Positions 1 through 14,350 are shown, counted from the stretch's first letter. The stretch is 64,000 bases of DNA from Strongyloides papillosus (GCA_005656395.1 SRSI01000048.1:2294001-2358000), one strand, 5' to 3'. Numbers and translations: made by a program. The notes: a model not told the origin generated them from the letters alone.

Positions 1-3000
1 TTGGTTGTACAGGAGGAGATATTTCCTTTTTCTGAAGTTTCTTCTTGCTACTACTATTAGTCTTAGATTCTTTGGTATTTTTACCTTTATTAATTATAGG
101 CCTATCATCACATCCAAATAATGTTGGTCCAAAAACAATTGCAAGGTTGTGAATTTGCATTCTATTTTTACTAGAATAATTAGAAACTCGTTGAAGATGC
201 TTCAATAAATGGATAAGTGTATGTCTATTTACAGTTGGTAGTTTTCCTAGTAATTCATCTATTTTGACGAAACGAGTCTCCATGTTTCCTGTTTGAATTG
301 AATTGACAAATTCTTTATTCATACTAATTGGAAAGAGTGGTTCAGATAATTCTCTAAAGAATAATTTTAATGTTCCCGTTAGTACATGAACATCTTCCTC
401 ATTTCTGATATCATCATAATTATATTGATCAACTTTACATCTGATTTTTTGAATTGTTGATAAATTACCAGAAACACGATACAAACCATCTGTTTCAAGA
501 CCCTTCTCTTCAATAATTTTAGTTATAACAACTAAAAATTTTGGTATAGTTGACTGTTCTTGCTTACATATTATTTCTAATGTACTTCCAAAAACTGGTT
601 CTGGTCTATAAATACCTCTATCTCTTAATGATTCTATTGATGGTCTTGATCTAAAAAACCTCAATAGTCTTTCAATGATTGATTCTTTGGTTGGCACTGG
701 TTCACCATTAACAGTATCAACACATGGAATATTTTCAATCATTGATGAGACCATTGAATCACCCTTGCTTACACTTTTTCCTTTCTTCAAACTTTTGGAT
801 GATAAATAAGTACTTTTAGACATAACTGGTGTTTGTTGATTAATTAATGGTACATTTCTACTGGCAATAAAAGATGAATTTCTTTGTAATGCATTTGTAG
901 AATCATTATTTGTTGGTGATGGGAAACCCGTTGGTGAATCAAGAGCTGTTGTACAACTTTTTAATATTGAATACCAATTTAATGTATCATGTTTATCAAT
1001 TCCCTCAATTTGATACTCCACACACAATCCCTCTGAGTCAGTTGTTTTAATTTCAATGATTGGTCTATTTTTTCTTTTTTCATAAAAAGTTATATGTGCA
1101 TTTTTTAAGTCACAGACACCCAATGGTGCTTCATAATGTTTACCATGCTTCTCAGCACTTTTTTCATCTTTATAAAATAATAAATGATTTTTTGATAAGA
1201 CCATAAAATTTTTTACCCACTCCTTTTTACGACTTTTTGAGGTAAAGTCAATAATTTTACACTTCTCTATTGATCCTTTCATTGTAGAAGTTGTTGTAGT
1301 TGAGTGGTGTAATGTAGGAGATGGTAACGTTATTGTATCTAATATCGGAGGATGTGAAAAGTCAATACTTTTTAACTTTTCCAATGTTTGCCTAACATGC
1401 CCGTCTTTTGATATCTCTGGAATGTATGGACGTCCCTTTGTGCCCGTTTCTATATTACTATTCTTTGGATGATGATTATATACTGTTGATGTTTGGCCAC
1501 CACTTAAGATCCCTGAATCACTACTATTTACCATTTCGCTAGCCTAAAAAGAAGGAAAGCAAATATAAAATAACCATTAAACATTTTTTTAATAAACAAT
1601 CTATATTTAAAAATACATATAAAAAATTGTTTACATATATTAATAACTTTAAGTAATAAAAAAGAGATATTTTTAAAAAATTTACCTCGTGAATAGTAGG
1701 ATTATGATTAACGTAACCAGAAGTTTCAGTTGATGTTTTTCTCGAATCAAATGTATCAGTACCAAAATAGTACTTTTGATCACCAGTAGGATGTGAAAAA
1801 TATTCCCCAGACTCAGATAATTCTGGATGCTCTATGATACCCTTTTTGATGACTTCATTCTCAGTACCGTTACTACAACATCCTTGACTAGGTGGAGTAG
1901 AACTGGACATAATATTATTATCAATAGAATGAATCTCACTATTATTAATAATAGTAGACGTAAGCATTGGTGTTGATGGTTGATGTTTTTGGAAATTATT
2001 GAATGTTGTGGTAAAAGAAGAAGCGACAGTGCGAGGCGGTTTCCATTGACAAACTTGCATCACCGGATGATAAAAGTATGATCTGTTAAATAAGCCGTTA
2101 ATGAGGTATGACAAAAGTTTTTTTTAACTAAAGAATTTATTTAAAAGGTGCTTAGTTTTTATCTATTTACTTTCCTATTATCATCATCAATTCAATCCTT
2201 CTAAGAGGTTAGTATTGGTGTGATTTAAAGACACTTTTATATTATAATATTTCTCGCTATTTTACTCTCGATCACTACTATTACCTATACAATATTATTT
2301 CTTTTTTTTTTAAAATTTTTAAAAATCTTACCTTCCACCGGGAGTTTTATATTCTCTCCAACCTGTTGGTAAAACTCGTATTGGATAGGTATCCTCGCTA
2401 GGTAATGGTGGATCTGGAGCTCTATCTATTTGTGTTATCTCTGAAAGATTAGCATATACATGTTCATCTTCATCATCCACTTGAAAAGATTTCCCATAAT
2501 ATTTTGATGGTGTTAAAAATGTTGATGTATTATTAAAAACATTTTGTGATTGCACATTTTCATAATATGAGGTAGTCATTGGATTAGTAGTAGTAGAAAT
2601 CATCTGTACATCACCCATCAATATTGGTTCATAAATTGATGAAGTGGATGAAGATGCCATTTCATCAATTGTAGATTGGGTTGTTGGTAATTTACAATAT
2701 GATTTCCCTTCAATTGTCCCAGATTCAGTATGACGTGGAGGAAAAGAAAAATCTTTAAGATTATTTTGTTCTTCATCAGTTGATGTGTCATTCTCTATAA
2801 TATTTTCATCTAATGTATTGCCCTATAAGAGTTTAGTGTTTTTTATTATAAAGAAAAAAAGAAGTATATATTAACTTACATGATCTTCCTCTGTACTTTG
2901 ATACATTCGTTTAAATAATGGTGATTCTTGAATTGTTTCATGGAATCTTGGATTATTAGATGTCGTTGGAGTTATTCTTTCCGACATAGAAGAGAGTGCG

Positions 3001-3011
3001 GTTAAACTCAT
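1..3011 (-). CDS. WW-PH-RhoGAP protein (ARHGAP9/12/15/27 type), 3' end beyond the window
   Basis: Predicted GTPase-activating protein for Rho-family GTPases. Four exons read on the minus strand: 3011-2880 (ATG at 3011), 2822-2332, 2082-1686 and 1543-1, with GT/AG borders and matching phases; the last runs off the left edge, so at least 854 residues are visible. A WW domain is split by the second intron: GWREYKTPGGR lies before it and SYFYHPVMQVCQWKPPR after it (about residues 197-225). A PH domain follows at about 428-540. The RhoGAP domain (about 650-820) has the arginine-finger motif GLYRVSG and the NLAIVFGPTLFG helix, so it should be catalytically competent. The first 190 residues are low-complexity and Ser/Thr-rich. 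No SH3 domain is seen, though some family members have one. The domain order is direct from sequence; the ARHGAP12/15/27 assignment is from family knowledge. Confidence 0.9.
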
Positions 3012-6000
3012 AACAGTATCCACATTAATGAATAATTCTTTAATCCAACTTTAAATATGTACTTTTTCTTTTTATTATATACTATAAATTAAAAATTAAA
3101 AACAATTACATTTAATTTAGTTTATTTTAACTGAAAACGTCCAACGAAACTATATAAATTAAGATTAAATGTGTCTGTGTATGCATTTAGAGAATGACAA
3201 ATAATTAATTGGAAAGTATGGATGTAATTATAAATTGTTTGAATTTAAAAAATAAATTTAATAATCAATGTCAATAAATAAAAAAAATTATACATTTATA
3301 AGTTCTGTATAAAGAAACATCCATTTAAATATTTAACAAATATCAACAACATAGCTCTTATTGATGACAATAATATTTTATTTGCCACGATCGATGTACA
3401 CAATATTAAGGAACCCAAAAAAAAATTAGTATTAAAGACCAAATATGTATATATTATAGACATATAGACACATGAATGTATATATATATGTATTTCATTT
3501 TATATATGTAAAAAATGTGAAAATATGTAGAAGAATGTATACACAATTCAATTAGGAAGTTGCCTTTTTAATAAAGTGCTTTAACATTAAATAAAAATGA
3601 ATGGTGTTGTTGAGAATAAAAAATAAATTGTGTGTTAAAAAGTAAATTAACAATTTTTTATTACAAAATAATTCTTATCATAGATTGTATAATAAATTAT
3701 AGATTAAATTTACAATATCAAAAACACGTGAGAGAGCTCCCTTCTGAAAGGGAAGGTGCAAAAAAATGAATAACGGTGATAATAATCAAAATTATAAATA
3801 TATATTATAGCGATATATATATTATTTCATTTCATCATTTCAAGATAGCAAAAGAAATCGAAAATGACTGTTCGAAATATAATGTACACATAATATATCT
3901 TTTTGATTTTGATAAAACTATGTTAATTGTATACAAATACAATTGATGAGATTTATGAGAAATAATAAATATATATTTTTTTATTTAACAATTAAAAATA
4001 AAATAAATTACCATCGTATAAATGTCGCAAGATGTGATTATTTTTATTTCAGAAAAAGAAATATATATAAAGAAGCATGTGTGATTTTGGTAAAAGACTA
4101 TATATTATATTAAGTGTACTTAATTATAGAAAAACCTCAAATCGACAATAGATATATGGTGTTGTTGTAGAGTTTATAAGAGAAAGCCAGATGTGAACTA
4201 TTGTTGGATGATAATAAATTGAACCTATTTCTTTTAAAAAGACATTGTTGTTAGTAGGTGTATTACTAAGTAGAAATAAATAATGATCATGCGCATTTGT
4301 TAAATATTTAGTTGATACTTCCTCATACAACAACAATAAAATAATAATATTTCCCCTATCATCCTACACATCACTCTTTTAAAACTCCTTTTTAGAAGTT
4401 TACCCCCCAGGACAAGGGAAACTTATATATGTAATTTTATAATAAATTAAAGAAATAAACTTATAAATAAGAGCTAATTCAATGATAATAAAAATACAAC
4501 ATAAAGATACATATATTAAATCTATTTGGCCATAAAACAATTTATTGCCAACAATTAGATTTATTTCTTTATATTTTTTCATCCGAATTATTTATAATAA
4601 ACAAACATTAAGTTATTTCCAAATAATAGACAATAAATATTATACAATTACTAATAAACACCTAACGCCAATTTGGAAATATCTAAGAATACAAAAATTT
4701 TAAATTACCATACATAACGATTCTAAAATTAATGACAAAACTAGAAATGTCTAATTTTATGTTATAATGTAGATATATCGCTAACTGATTTTTAACAAAA
4801 ATATATCGCATATCTACAAAAAGCTTTTTCTTTTCTACTGACTATTGAAAGTTTTTATTTAATCTAGATTTAAGGTGAAATCTTAATTAAATTAATGACA
4901 GTTATCATAAAAAGCCAGTCATCATCATTTATTAATGTATTGAAGGATGTCAATTTAAAATTCTTACAAATTATTAATATAAATATCATAATACAATCAA
5001 AAACGTTTTAGTGTTTGTTTTGATTGAAGAACATTTTATAGTTTTATTTTTAAATATTAACATAAAATGAGGGTTCACTTTAACTTTTTCTTTAATATAG
5101 ATTGAAAGGACAAAAATTTTTAATAACAGTAATAATAATATGATAGAAAGATTATCAATAAAATTGTGTCTGTTTGAAGATTAAAATAATAGTAATTTGT
5201 ACCACAACATATAGTAAACAAGCTCGAATGTAGTTAGTGGGGAGAGTTAAGAATGATAGTTGATGACGAAATCAATGACAATACAACATTATAGAAATCT
5301 TCAACTAATAATAATAAATATTAATATTTTAAAAATACATCAAAATAAGTTTATCTCCAAAGTATAATCCTGTTTAGGCAAACAGAATTTATTTATTATT
5401 CTTCTACCAACTTACTTCATACCCTCTATCTCAATATTTTCTTTTCTGAAACTCAAAGATAAGATTAATATCAAAATATATTGTCTTTGATATGCCTATT
5501 CCCTTATATTTATTAAGCCTACCATTGAGAGAAATATATATGTTAGTGTAGGATGATGTGTTTTCAAGAATGCGCTTACCAATTACTAATAACATAAACA
5601 TGCTCAACACTGAACGAGGTTAAAAAGAAGAAAAGCAAATGTCAAGTTGAAATATAAGCCTTACTAATAGTGATTAGTAAACAATATAAATGGAACTTTG
5701 AGTATATTAAATTTAAAACTAGAAAGGAAGTTACGTATAGGCAGTAAAAAAATAAATACTTTTGATTTTAAAATATATATTAACAATCATCTTATCATTT
5801 TAGACCATTAAAAATACATCCATTTACCAGTAACATATCTTTGTACTAATAACTCTTTTTTACATTTGAAACCACAAAAAAAAGATAGATAAAAATAATT
5901 AAAGATGATTGGATATTAGATAATGAAATTTTTAATTGCTCTCTTCAAATAAACTATTATCAATAAACTGGTATTTTTGGATATGACAATTATTTTGAAT

Positions 6001-9000
6001 AAAAAAAATTATACTACTATAACGATTGTTATCAGGAGACGACTTATAATGACAACGGCCATGATATATACAAATGAACATTTAATAAAATATAATAGAT
6101 AGCCAAAAAAATATGTCTACGAGAGTATAATGAAAAAATGGTACACAACTACATAAGTGATTCATGTATGCATCTCATTACATTTGAAAAGTATCAGAAC
6201 GAAGTATATAGTAGTTTTTTTGGAAGTAACAAAAAAAGTTTTTTCCACCTTCTACTATTTCAACCATAAGAGAATAGAACGACACAGATGTATATGAAAT
6301 AGAAGGTAAAGAATAGAAAAATACTCGAAATATAGATATGGGTTTTTTTTTCTATTTAATTTAAAAATTGTAACTACTAAAAGCTTTTTTAAATAACTTT
6401 TTCTTTCAAACAAAATAAAGCTCCTAAATATCTTTAAACATAAATAAATACCTAATATATATTTATATACATATATAAAATAAAATAAACACATAAATTT
6501 ATCATTTATAATGAAAAAGGGTATGAAAAGAAAAGAATTAAAATATATTGTAATTCTAGATAAAATAAATATAAAAAAAATTTTTTTTCACTACTTCTTA
6601 ACAACTTGTTATTGTAAATCATAATAATGAAAAGGAAACTTTATCTCCAAGTTAGATATAATATACTCCGTTTAATGGAGAATGAAAAAGATTGTGATAC
6701 TACAATTATTAAGCAAAACTGGTATAAAATATAAAATGAGGTTTTGTTAAAGTCTATTCTAAGTGTGTAAATCTTGTAATCAAACATAATTGGAATCGCG
6801 TAATTCCGAACATCCACCCGATTTAATTATGTCGCGGTCCCCTTTCCCGGCACATTATATTACGATTCTCACATCTATGAAAGTTTTTTCTTCATTTATC
6901 TACTCCCTGAGAAATGCTTTTTTGTTTCTATTCTCTCATTAATCAATAACCAATTTTGTTAATTGTTTTTTCTCAAAAGATTAGATTCCTCATACGCATA
7001 AATTATTATGGTTCACGGTCATTTTTTCTACGTTAAGAGAAGTTTTTATAGAAGTACTTCAATAAAAAAACAGGTAATTCTTTATGGATAAATAAATTCT
7101 GATATTTATCATCGTTTGTTTTATATTTACTAACAAAATTAATTAAATCTATTTTACGACCTTCATTTTAAAGATGCTACCTGTTTATGTACCACGGATT
7201 CTTATTTACAATAAAAATTAAATTGTATCACTAGAAATTTTTTATACTAAGTAATATCAATTCAATTTCTTTATTTGTTGTACTAAGGGAAATAGTATCG
7301 GAACATAATGTACACAAAAAAAGTTGTTAAACACTGAAAAATTATCTTATAAAAATTTGGTAAATGATTTAATTACTGTGAAGGACATTTGTCATTTTTA
7401 TCTACAAATTAAGTGGGGAGTTGATAAATATATCTGAAGAAGATAGCAGTTGCTCATTAGAAGCCAAATAAAGTTAAAACAAAATGCTGTTCTAGAACAT
7501 TTTTTGGCATAATGTTTGGAAATCAAACATAATACCCCCCGAAAACAATTTCCGTTTTTTATTTATTTATATTAGAATCATTGTTAAACAATGAAATATT
7601 AGATTGGGAATATTTTAATACATAAATAATGATCCTGTTAAAACATTGGTACTAGGAGGAAGATTTGTTTATTCATTAGTAAACAACTCCTGACAACACT
7701 TTCTTCTTTCTCCTAAAGTTATGCTTATCTCGAGTTTAAAAACATTCCCTCACCTGTTTTTAATTACATTAATTTTTGAAAAAACAATCTTTCTACTTAG
7801 TTGTAAAATATAAAAAAATGTTATGATTCACTTGAATATCAAATAAAAGAGATGGACACTCATATCATGAGAAATCTAGACCTTCAATAGAATATTTTAT
7901 GGAAATCATTAAACATAAATTTGAATTTACATAGATAGAAATATCAAAAGTTTTTATCACATGCTATTCAAATTTTAAATAATCATGAGTTAACCAATAT
8001 GATTTATTAAATTGGAAGAAAAATCAAACATTACTAAAGCTTTCAACATATATTACTTTGTTTTGAAAAATAGTTTTATAACACAACGAAAAATTGAATA
8101 ACAAATAATTCAAAAGTTTTAAAAAATATTTCTATCTATAAAAATGACTAATGTTTTGAAATCTCAACGGAAAAACATATGTTAGGAAAGATTAATTTAA
8201 ATTCCTCCATTGCAAAATTTTTCAATTACTAAGGGACAAATTTTCTTAACAGTTGTTTAAAAAATCATAGTAACGTCTTGAAATAAAAATAATAGTAAGG
8301 ACAAAATAACTTTACGACTAAATCTAACAATGAACTAGTTAATTTTCCTTGCTAAAAAATATACAACAGTAATGACACCATTTTATCAGAATTTTTGACA
8401 TAAAAAATTTAAATAACTGGAACAGATTTTTTTTATTTAAATTCTTTGTGTTATTCTTATCTACAAAATTATTTTAAGAGTACTCAGCATGTAGCACACT
8501 TCAAAATGTATGGCAAATCCTATGAAATTTATTTTATTTAATGTTTTGATTGTTTACAATCTTTCTTATCTATGTTACAACACGTACACTCTGGGAAAAG
8601 ATATACAATAAATGACTAAAATTAGTAGTTTGAACTTCTATAAAAAACCGAATATAAAAAATAATACTGACTGAAATTGGATACAACTTCCTCTGTTATC
8701 AAATTTGCATATATTTATCCCAGGCATCAAGAAAATACATATTGAATGAGTTATCATCTACACAATCCCCCATGTATAGTCGAGTAAACATATCTGATAT
8801 AATATCAATCTAAACTGCCTTTAAAAGACTTGGCGCCCAAAAAACAACAAAAGGAAAACAGCGGAAATAATGATATGATTAAACTAACAACAAACAGAAA
8901 GACAGCCATTTTTTACCATGTGATTTTATAAATTACACTATTAATGAATTCAGAAAATTAATGATCAGTAAACATATATACTACAAAAAGAATCTAAAAA

Positions 9001-9624
9001 TTGCATGACATTTTCGATAATTCCATGCTAATGAAATTTAAAAAGACATTAATCAGAAAAATAGTATGAGTAACACCCTGTACCAAAACACGGAGGGAAA
9101 ATATAAAAAAAAGAGTCCAGTAAGCGGGAAGAAAATAAAAGGAATATGGTAATTAAAAGAATTTTTCAAGTAATTATCATCGTAATAAATACACATGTTA
9201 AATCTCAATAAAATCTTTTTAAATCTTACAAATCATTATTGGATAAATTTCTATGGATAAAAAAAAGATGATCGCGGCTTCAAGGAACATGGATACTGAA
9301 AAATTACACTTTAGAAATAATTACAGAAAATTCCTCACTAATTAATTAATACGACAAAAGACGCCCCAAGATACAAGAAATTAATTTGAATGTAGAAAAA
9401 AATCCGAATATTCATAAAAAAAAATGTTAATTTATCACAATACGGTAATTTCCTCACATGAGGTAATTTTTACATGAGGTAGGAGTTGTTGGTGAATTGG
9501 TGTATTTCCCGCAAAAACACTTTACCAATTTGTCTCAAAACAAAAACAATTTGTGTAGTGTATTCTTAGAAGTTTAGGTGTACCACAGTATTTTTATTTA
9601 ACAAATGTAATAACATAATAAATT
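3012..9624. other. Gene-poor interval between divergent RhoGAP and DBF4-like genes
   Basis: About 6.6 kb of very AT-rich DNA. The few open frames here (for example near 4124-4582 and 6255-6494) have low-complexity Ile/Tyr/Lys/Phe composition and no domain, signal or splice support, and I do not call them genes. One patch at about 6787-6855 is much richer in G+C than its surroundings and contains the inverted repeat GGAAT-cgcgta-ATTCC. It could be a distal promoter or untranslated exon of the RhoGAP gene, but nothing proves this. Confidence 0.5.
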
Positions 9625-10837
9625 ATGGCTAAATCGAAAACTTGTCTTAACAATACACCAGCTAGACATAATTTACCCAAAAGTTATTCAGAGGTAAGTA
9701 GCTTATCACAAAAATTACTTTATTTACTTTTTTAGATTACACCCAATTGTGTTAAATCGAACATTCAAAAATTAGACAATCGAATACGTGATAAAGAAAA
9801 TATTAAAACAACATTGATATCTCGTCCCTCTTCAGTTGTTTCGTTATCATCACCAAAGGCTTACAATATACATCCACCGTTCAAAAAAGATTTCTCATTA
9901 CTAAAAGGTAAATATGTTTTTGTGGAGATTCGTAGTTCTAGTACGCGTGGAAAAATAATGAGGAGTATTGAGATTTGTGGGGGAATTCCTTTAACGAGTC
10001 CTGATTCAAAGATTCCCTTTGTGTTTGCTGTGAGTGATAATCCGGCTCTCTATAAAGTGAAGCGTGAAGATTACAAGAAATCTATGGAGCATGTGTTGAA
10101 ATTTTGTGATAGATTAAATTTATGTGTATACTCGGCATCTTACCTATATAGTTATTTTAAGGAATTAGCGCAATCAAAGAAATCGAAGGATTCAGATAAT
10201 AAATTGCCATTACCAAAGACTAATGTACCAATAAATTTACGAGGGTATTATATTAAAGTTCAACATTACAAGAATCCATCAGCACCGTTTGTAAAATTTA
10301 GTGAGAAGAGTGAAAATTTTCTAAAAATGTATATGGGAGATTCTGCAGGCAGAAGTGCCTTCCACGCAATATCTACAGAGGAGAATAAGAAAAAACAGGA
10401 CCGGAAGAAGGGTATTTCGCATGCGAGAGAGAAGAAACTTAAACTTGATGGTTATTGTGAATTTTGTAACATTCGTGTTCCAGATAGGTTTAACGTAGGT
10501 TTCTATTTTACTTTTTTTAGAAATATTTATTTATTTTTAGCATTGTCAAATGGATATTCATAGGAGAGCTATCAACGACAGGTCGTCGGATTTTAAAGAT
10601 CTCGATAAATATCTAGGTTTTTTTGATGAAGATTTCATGTTAACTTTTAAACATCCAAATGTAAAAAGGAATATTATAAAAGTTCACCATAGTATTAATA
10701 AAGGAAAACACAGCAAAGAACATGATGTAGATGATAGTTTATCTCAAAAATATTTAGAAACAAGGTACAAAGTTGAGAAGTTACCAGATGTAGGAAATAA
10801 AGGGATGGTGCAGGATATATTGAATTCATATAAGTAA
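9625..10837 (+). CDS. DBF4-like regulatory subunit of the Cdc7 kinase
   Basis: Probable activator of the Cdc7 (DDK) kinase, which phosphorylates MCM to fire replication origins in the nucleus. Three exons: 9625-9693 (ATG at 9625), 9736-10494 and 10541-10837, giving 374 residues; phases agree. An N-terminal segment around residues 55-120 (FSLLKGKYVFVEI onwards) resembles the BRCT-like motif N. A motif-M-like stretch (NPSAPFVKF) sits near residue 205. The last intron splits a zinc finger: CEFC at 264-267, then H277 and H283, giving CX2CX9HX5H, the spacing of the DBF4-type zinc finger. Choosing the acceptor at 10540, not the one at 10520, is what restores the two histidines. It is short compared with yeast and vertebrate DBF4 (over 600 residues). 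It converges with the DDX51-like gene downstream. Confidence 0.85.
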
Positions 10838-12672
10838 ACATTTCCAAAAGAATACGTTACTGTATATCGTTTTTGCACCTTCTTTAGTTCTTAAGATTTG
10901 GGAAAAATTATGGTTACAATATTTATGCAATTTTTGTTTTAATATATCCAGAGACATATCATACTTTAATCATATCAATTGTTATACTTCTATGCATGGA
11001 GCTATATTGTGAAAACTTTCGGAGGCGATGCAACGCAATTTGTGTTATTACATTAATAATATTAACTATTTCTATTTGTTACTGTTACTATATATTTTCT
11101 AGTCCAAAAGGAGACTCAGAAGATGAAGAGTTTGACTAATAAATTATTAAACTTTACTTAAAGGCTGATACATCCAAGCATACGGAGAACATATTTGAAG
11201 AACTTGGAAATCTCTATCTAACATACGAGTACATTCCAAATCCGACTTTTTAATCAAAAAATTTTTTAAAATGTTTTCGGTTTCAAGAAATGTCGTTTTG
11301 AATTTAATATGAAATATCAGATATAATACTTATTTATTACCGCGTAAATTTATATATATATAAAATTTATCTGAATCTCTTATAATCCCTACTTTGCAAT
11401 TTTTTATCATCTATTTAATTTACAGTTTATTATCTTCTTTATTTTACAAGCAAAAAAAAGGATATTAGCAGTTTATTTTTTGATTCTGATAGTGCTGATA
11501 TGTGAAGTCTTTAATTGTAAATTTTCGGTAAAATTAGTCGTAATAAAATGTACTAATAATATTTAAAAGTTAATAAAATGATAACTATCATAAAAGTACT
11601 TTTATGTATGGAATTCAATTTCTAGACATCTGTTGATATTTATTTAAATTACCATTGATATGGATGATAACTCTTTGTAATAGGAAATATACTTATCAAG
11701 TAGATTATAGGAAGAATTAATAAATCATTTTATGATTATTTAGTTTTCAAACTTTAATGATGATAACAGTTATTTATTTAGATCAATTAGTTTATTGTTT
11801 CTTTGGCATCATAAAAATATAATTAAGTGTTCTTTCTCTTTACTTTCTTATCTACAAACTAGGTACGTCATCAACATTGTGTATGAATTAAAGAAATTCG
11901 TATTAAAAACAGATTTGTTGTTTGATAAGAACAAACTCTAGTTTTGTCTAAGTTAATCACCAATGTTTAATCTTAATTTTAAATTGAATACGAACAAACT
12001 CTTAATATCGGGGTAGATAAACTTTTGTTGTTTCCAAAACATATATTTAAATCCTTATATGTATATATTTTATTTAATTTTATCAAATTACCATTTTCAT
12101 TGAGGATCGTGGGACACTCATCTTAAATATTTTTACCGTTTAGTAAAGTATGATAATAATTTATTTTAACAGTATACAAAATTAATAAAAATGACTAAAG
12201 TACATTAATGAGAACACCTTTATTAAATAAAAGGTATTTAATATTAAAGTAACTTGTATACTTCTTTATTGAGTAAGAAGTCTTCTATAAAAAGAAAACA
12301 ATCATTATAAATCATATATCTTTAAAGTATTTTTCCCTTTTTTTTCTTCAACTTCAAATAATAATCATAATTGTAACATTTATTATATCATGCCTCGTTA
12401 ATTTAATTTTAATCTGTAAGTATATAACACAAATATCTGCTCAGAAAAAATGGTAAAAATATTTTAAATGAATGTACACAGAGCCCCCATTAAAAGCAAT
12501 TTCTGGAGAAAACTTAGTACATAATAAAAAAAAATCAAATTACTCTTTTTTTCAATTTAATATTGGTTCTGATTTTCATTAAAAAAATAAAACTTTTAAT
12601 AATTTTAAAATAAAAAATATATACAACAAAAACATAACAAAAAAAAACAATAACAACAACAAATATAAAAAA
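10838..12672. other. Intergenic, convergent 3' ends of DBF4-like and DDX51-like genes
   Basis: AT-rich spacer between two convergent genes. Apart from the short membrane ORF at 10996-11139 (listed separately) I see only homopolymer-rich DNA without coding signal. Confidence 0.5.
10996..11139 (+). CDS. Candidate 47-residue single-pass membrane microprotein
   Basis: A short intronless frame of 47 residues. It starts MELYCENFRRRCNAI, has one hydrophobic span rich in Ile/Leu/Cys/Tyr (about residues 15-33) and ends in an acidic tail, GDSEDEEFD. The charge layout (positive RRR before the span, acidic after) is that of a small membrane protein. The stop is a tandem TAA TAA. The same frame then stays open for 36 more codons to 11251, with ordinary-looking protein composition (ending YEYIPNPTF), so this may be a broken or read-through gene. 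No family recognised. Base composition here is less AT-biased than the flanks. It could also be chance. Confidence 0.35.
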   Translation: MELYCENFRRRCNAICVITLIILTISICYCYYIFSSPKGDSEDEEFD

Positions 12673-14350
12673 TCATTTATTTTTATTTTGCATATTTTTT
12701 CTGTACTTTTCTAGCGCTTTTTCATAAATATCCTTCAATTGATCATTTCCAGCAATTGGATTAACTTTAACAACATTTATCTTGCTCCATAAACCAGCAT
12801 CAGATAGATATTTTTTCATAATTCTATGTTCATCTGGTGTGACAACATTTAAAAGAAATCCTTTATTACCAGCACGAGCCGTTCTACCAGCCCTATGAAT
12901 AAATTGTCTTTCATCTAAAGGTCTTCCATAATTAATGACACAATCTAAATCTTGTATATCTATTCCTCTGGACATGGCATCAGAACACACCAATACCCTT
13001 ATCTAAAAAATAAATGTTAATAATAAAAAAAAATAAATTAGTACTAACCTTATGTTCTTTGAAATCGTTAATTAGACTAACACGTTTATTAGGTCTTAAC
13101 TGAGAATTCATTTGATGAGCACAAGTAGAATCTTTACATAAAATCTTCAGTAATTCCGGTAACCTATTGGTTTTCTCATTCTCATCACAAAAAACAATAA
13201 CTGACTTCCATTCTGGATGTTTTGAAAGATAATAATACAACAGTAATGGCTGATTTTTACTATCACAGATTATGTGTTCATTTTCCAACCCAGATGGTAA
13301 ATACAAAGCATTCTCGATTTGATCAGCCTTCATACAGCTTTCAGTAACTTGTTCTTGAGCATTACTAGATTTTGCATGGAACAATCTCGGGTACCTCAAA
13401 TTCCACATATGTAACATTTCGACATCTTTATTCAATGTAGCAGAAACTAATATTTTTTGTAAATATGTATTTGTACCAAAATTAGTAAGATCTTCAAGAG
13501 TGAATTTCTTTGTAACCATATTACATTTTTGTTCAATAGTATCTAACCAATCAAGCCTAGCTGTATATGACATCCTATCTGCTTCATCAATAACTAAGTA
13601 CCGAAGTCTCGTTAAATCAAATTCTTTACCATCATTGTCAAAAAGATGCTCCATAAATCTTTGGGGTGTTGTTATAATAATATTTGCTGTACAAATTTTG
13701 GAATCATTATTGAACAACAATTTTCTTTCTTTTTTATGATCAACAATATTAGATAATCCAACAATATTTATATTTTCTGAAGAATATTTTTTGAATTCCC
13801 CCATTATTTGCTCGACCAATTGATTCACTGGAACAATAATAAGAGCATGTATACAATGTATTCCATTATACAATAACGAATTTAATATTGGTAAGACATA
13901 ACACAATGTCTTTCCACTACCTGTTGGAGCACTAATAGCAATATCTCTCGGTGGTAATATTGGAGGAACTACTGATTCTTCCAATAAATCCGGTAAAACA
14001 GCTCCTTGAACTGGAAAATACCTTTTAATATTTAATTTTATTTTTTCAAATAACTCTTCATTCAAATTCTTTATAAGTTTCAATTTTAGAGATACCTCTT
14101 TATTAATTTCTGGAGTAAATGTTGTTGCTTCCTCAATCCACGATAATGTCATATGAGCCTTCTCTAATGTTACAAATTCATCTGTCCCCACTGTTTTATA
14201 ATCTATTGGATCTTCTCTAAATAATTAATTATTAAGTAAGAATGTTGTTTCTACCTTTAAAACTTACTTTACCTCCTCAACAACAAAAGACCGAGGTTCG
14301 AAATCATTTCCAGAAGGTCCTTTTACTTTATTTTTAATTCTTTTAGGCAT
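12673..14350 (-). CDS. DEAD-box RNA helicase, DDX51/Dbp6-like
   Basis: ATP-dependent RNA helicase, likely acting in the nucleolus on pre-60S ribosomal subunits as Dbp6/DDX51 does. Exons 14350-14268 (ATG at 14350), 14216-13049 and 13002-12673 give 526 residues. The first donor is best placed at 14267 (GTAAGTT), which keeps the frame through a K codon split by the intron; the GT nine bases upstream does not. Helicase motifs are complete: FPVQ, APTGSGKT (about 130), DEAD within VIDEADRM (about 236), SAT (about 286), SRGIDI and HRAGRTARAG (about 454). The extended stretch before motif I (LPPRDIAISAPTGSGKT) is typical of DDX51/Dbp6. The protein is shorter than yeast Dbp6 (629) because the N-terminal extension is small. 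Confidence 0.9.

Noticed and set aside
4124..6494. Short open frames in the gene-poor interval
   Set aside because: Low-complexity Ile/Tyr/Phe/Lys composition typical of chance frames in AT-rich DNA; no domain or splice evidence.
13500..13739. Plus-strand frame inside the helicase gene
   Set aside because: Antisense shadow of conserved helicase coding sequence.
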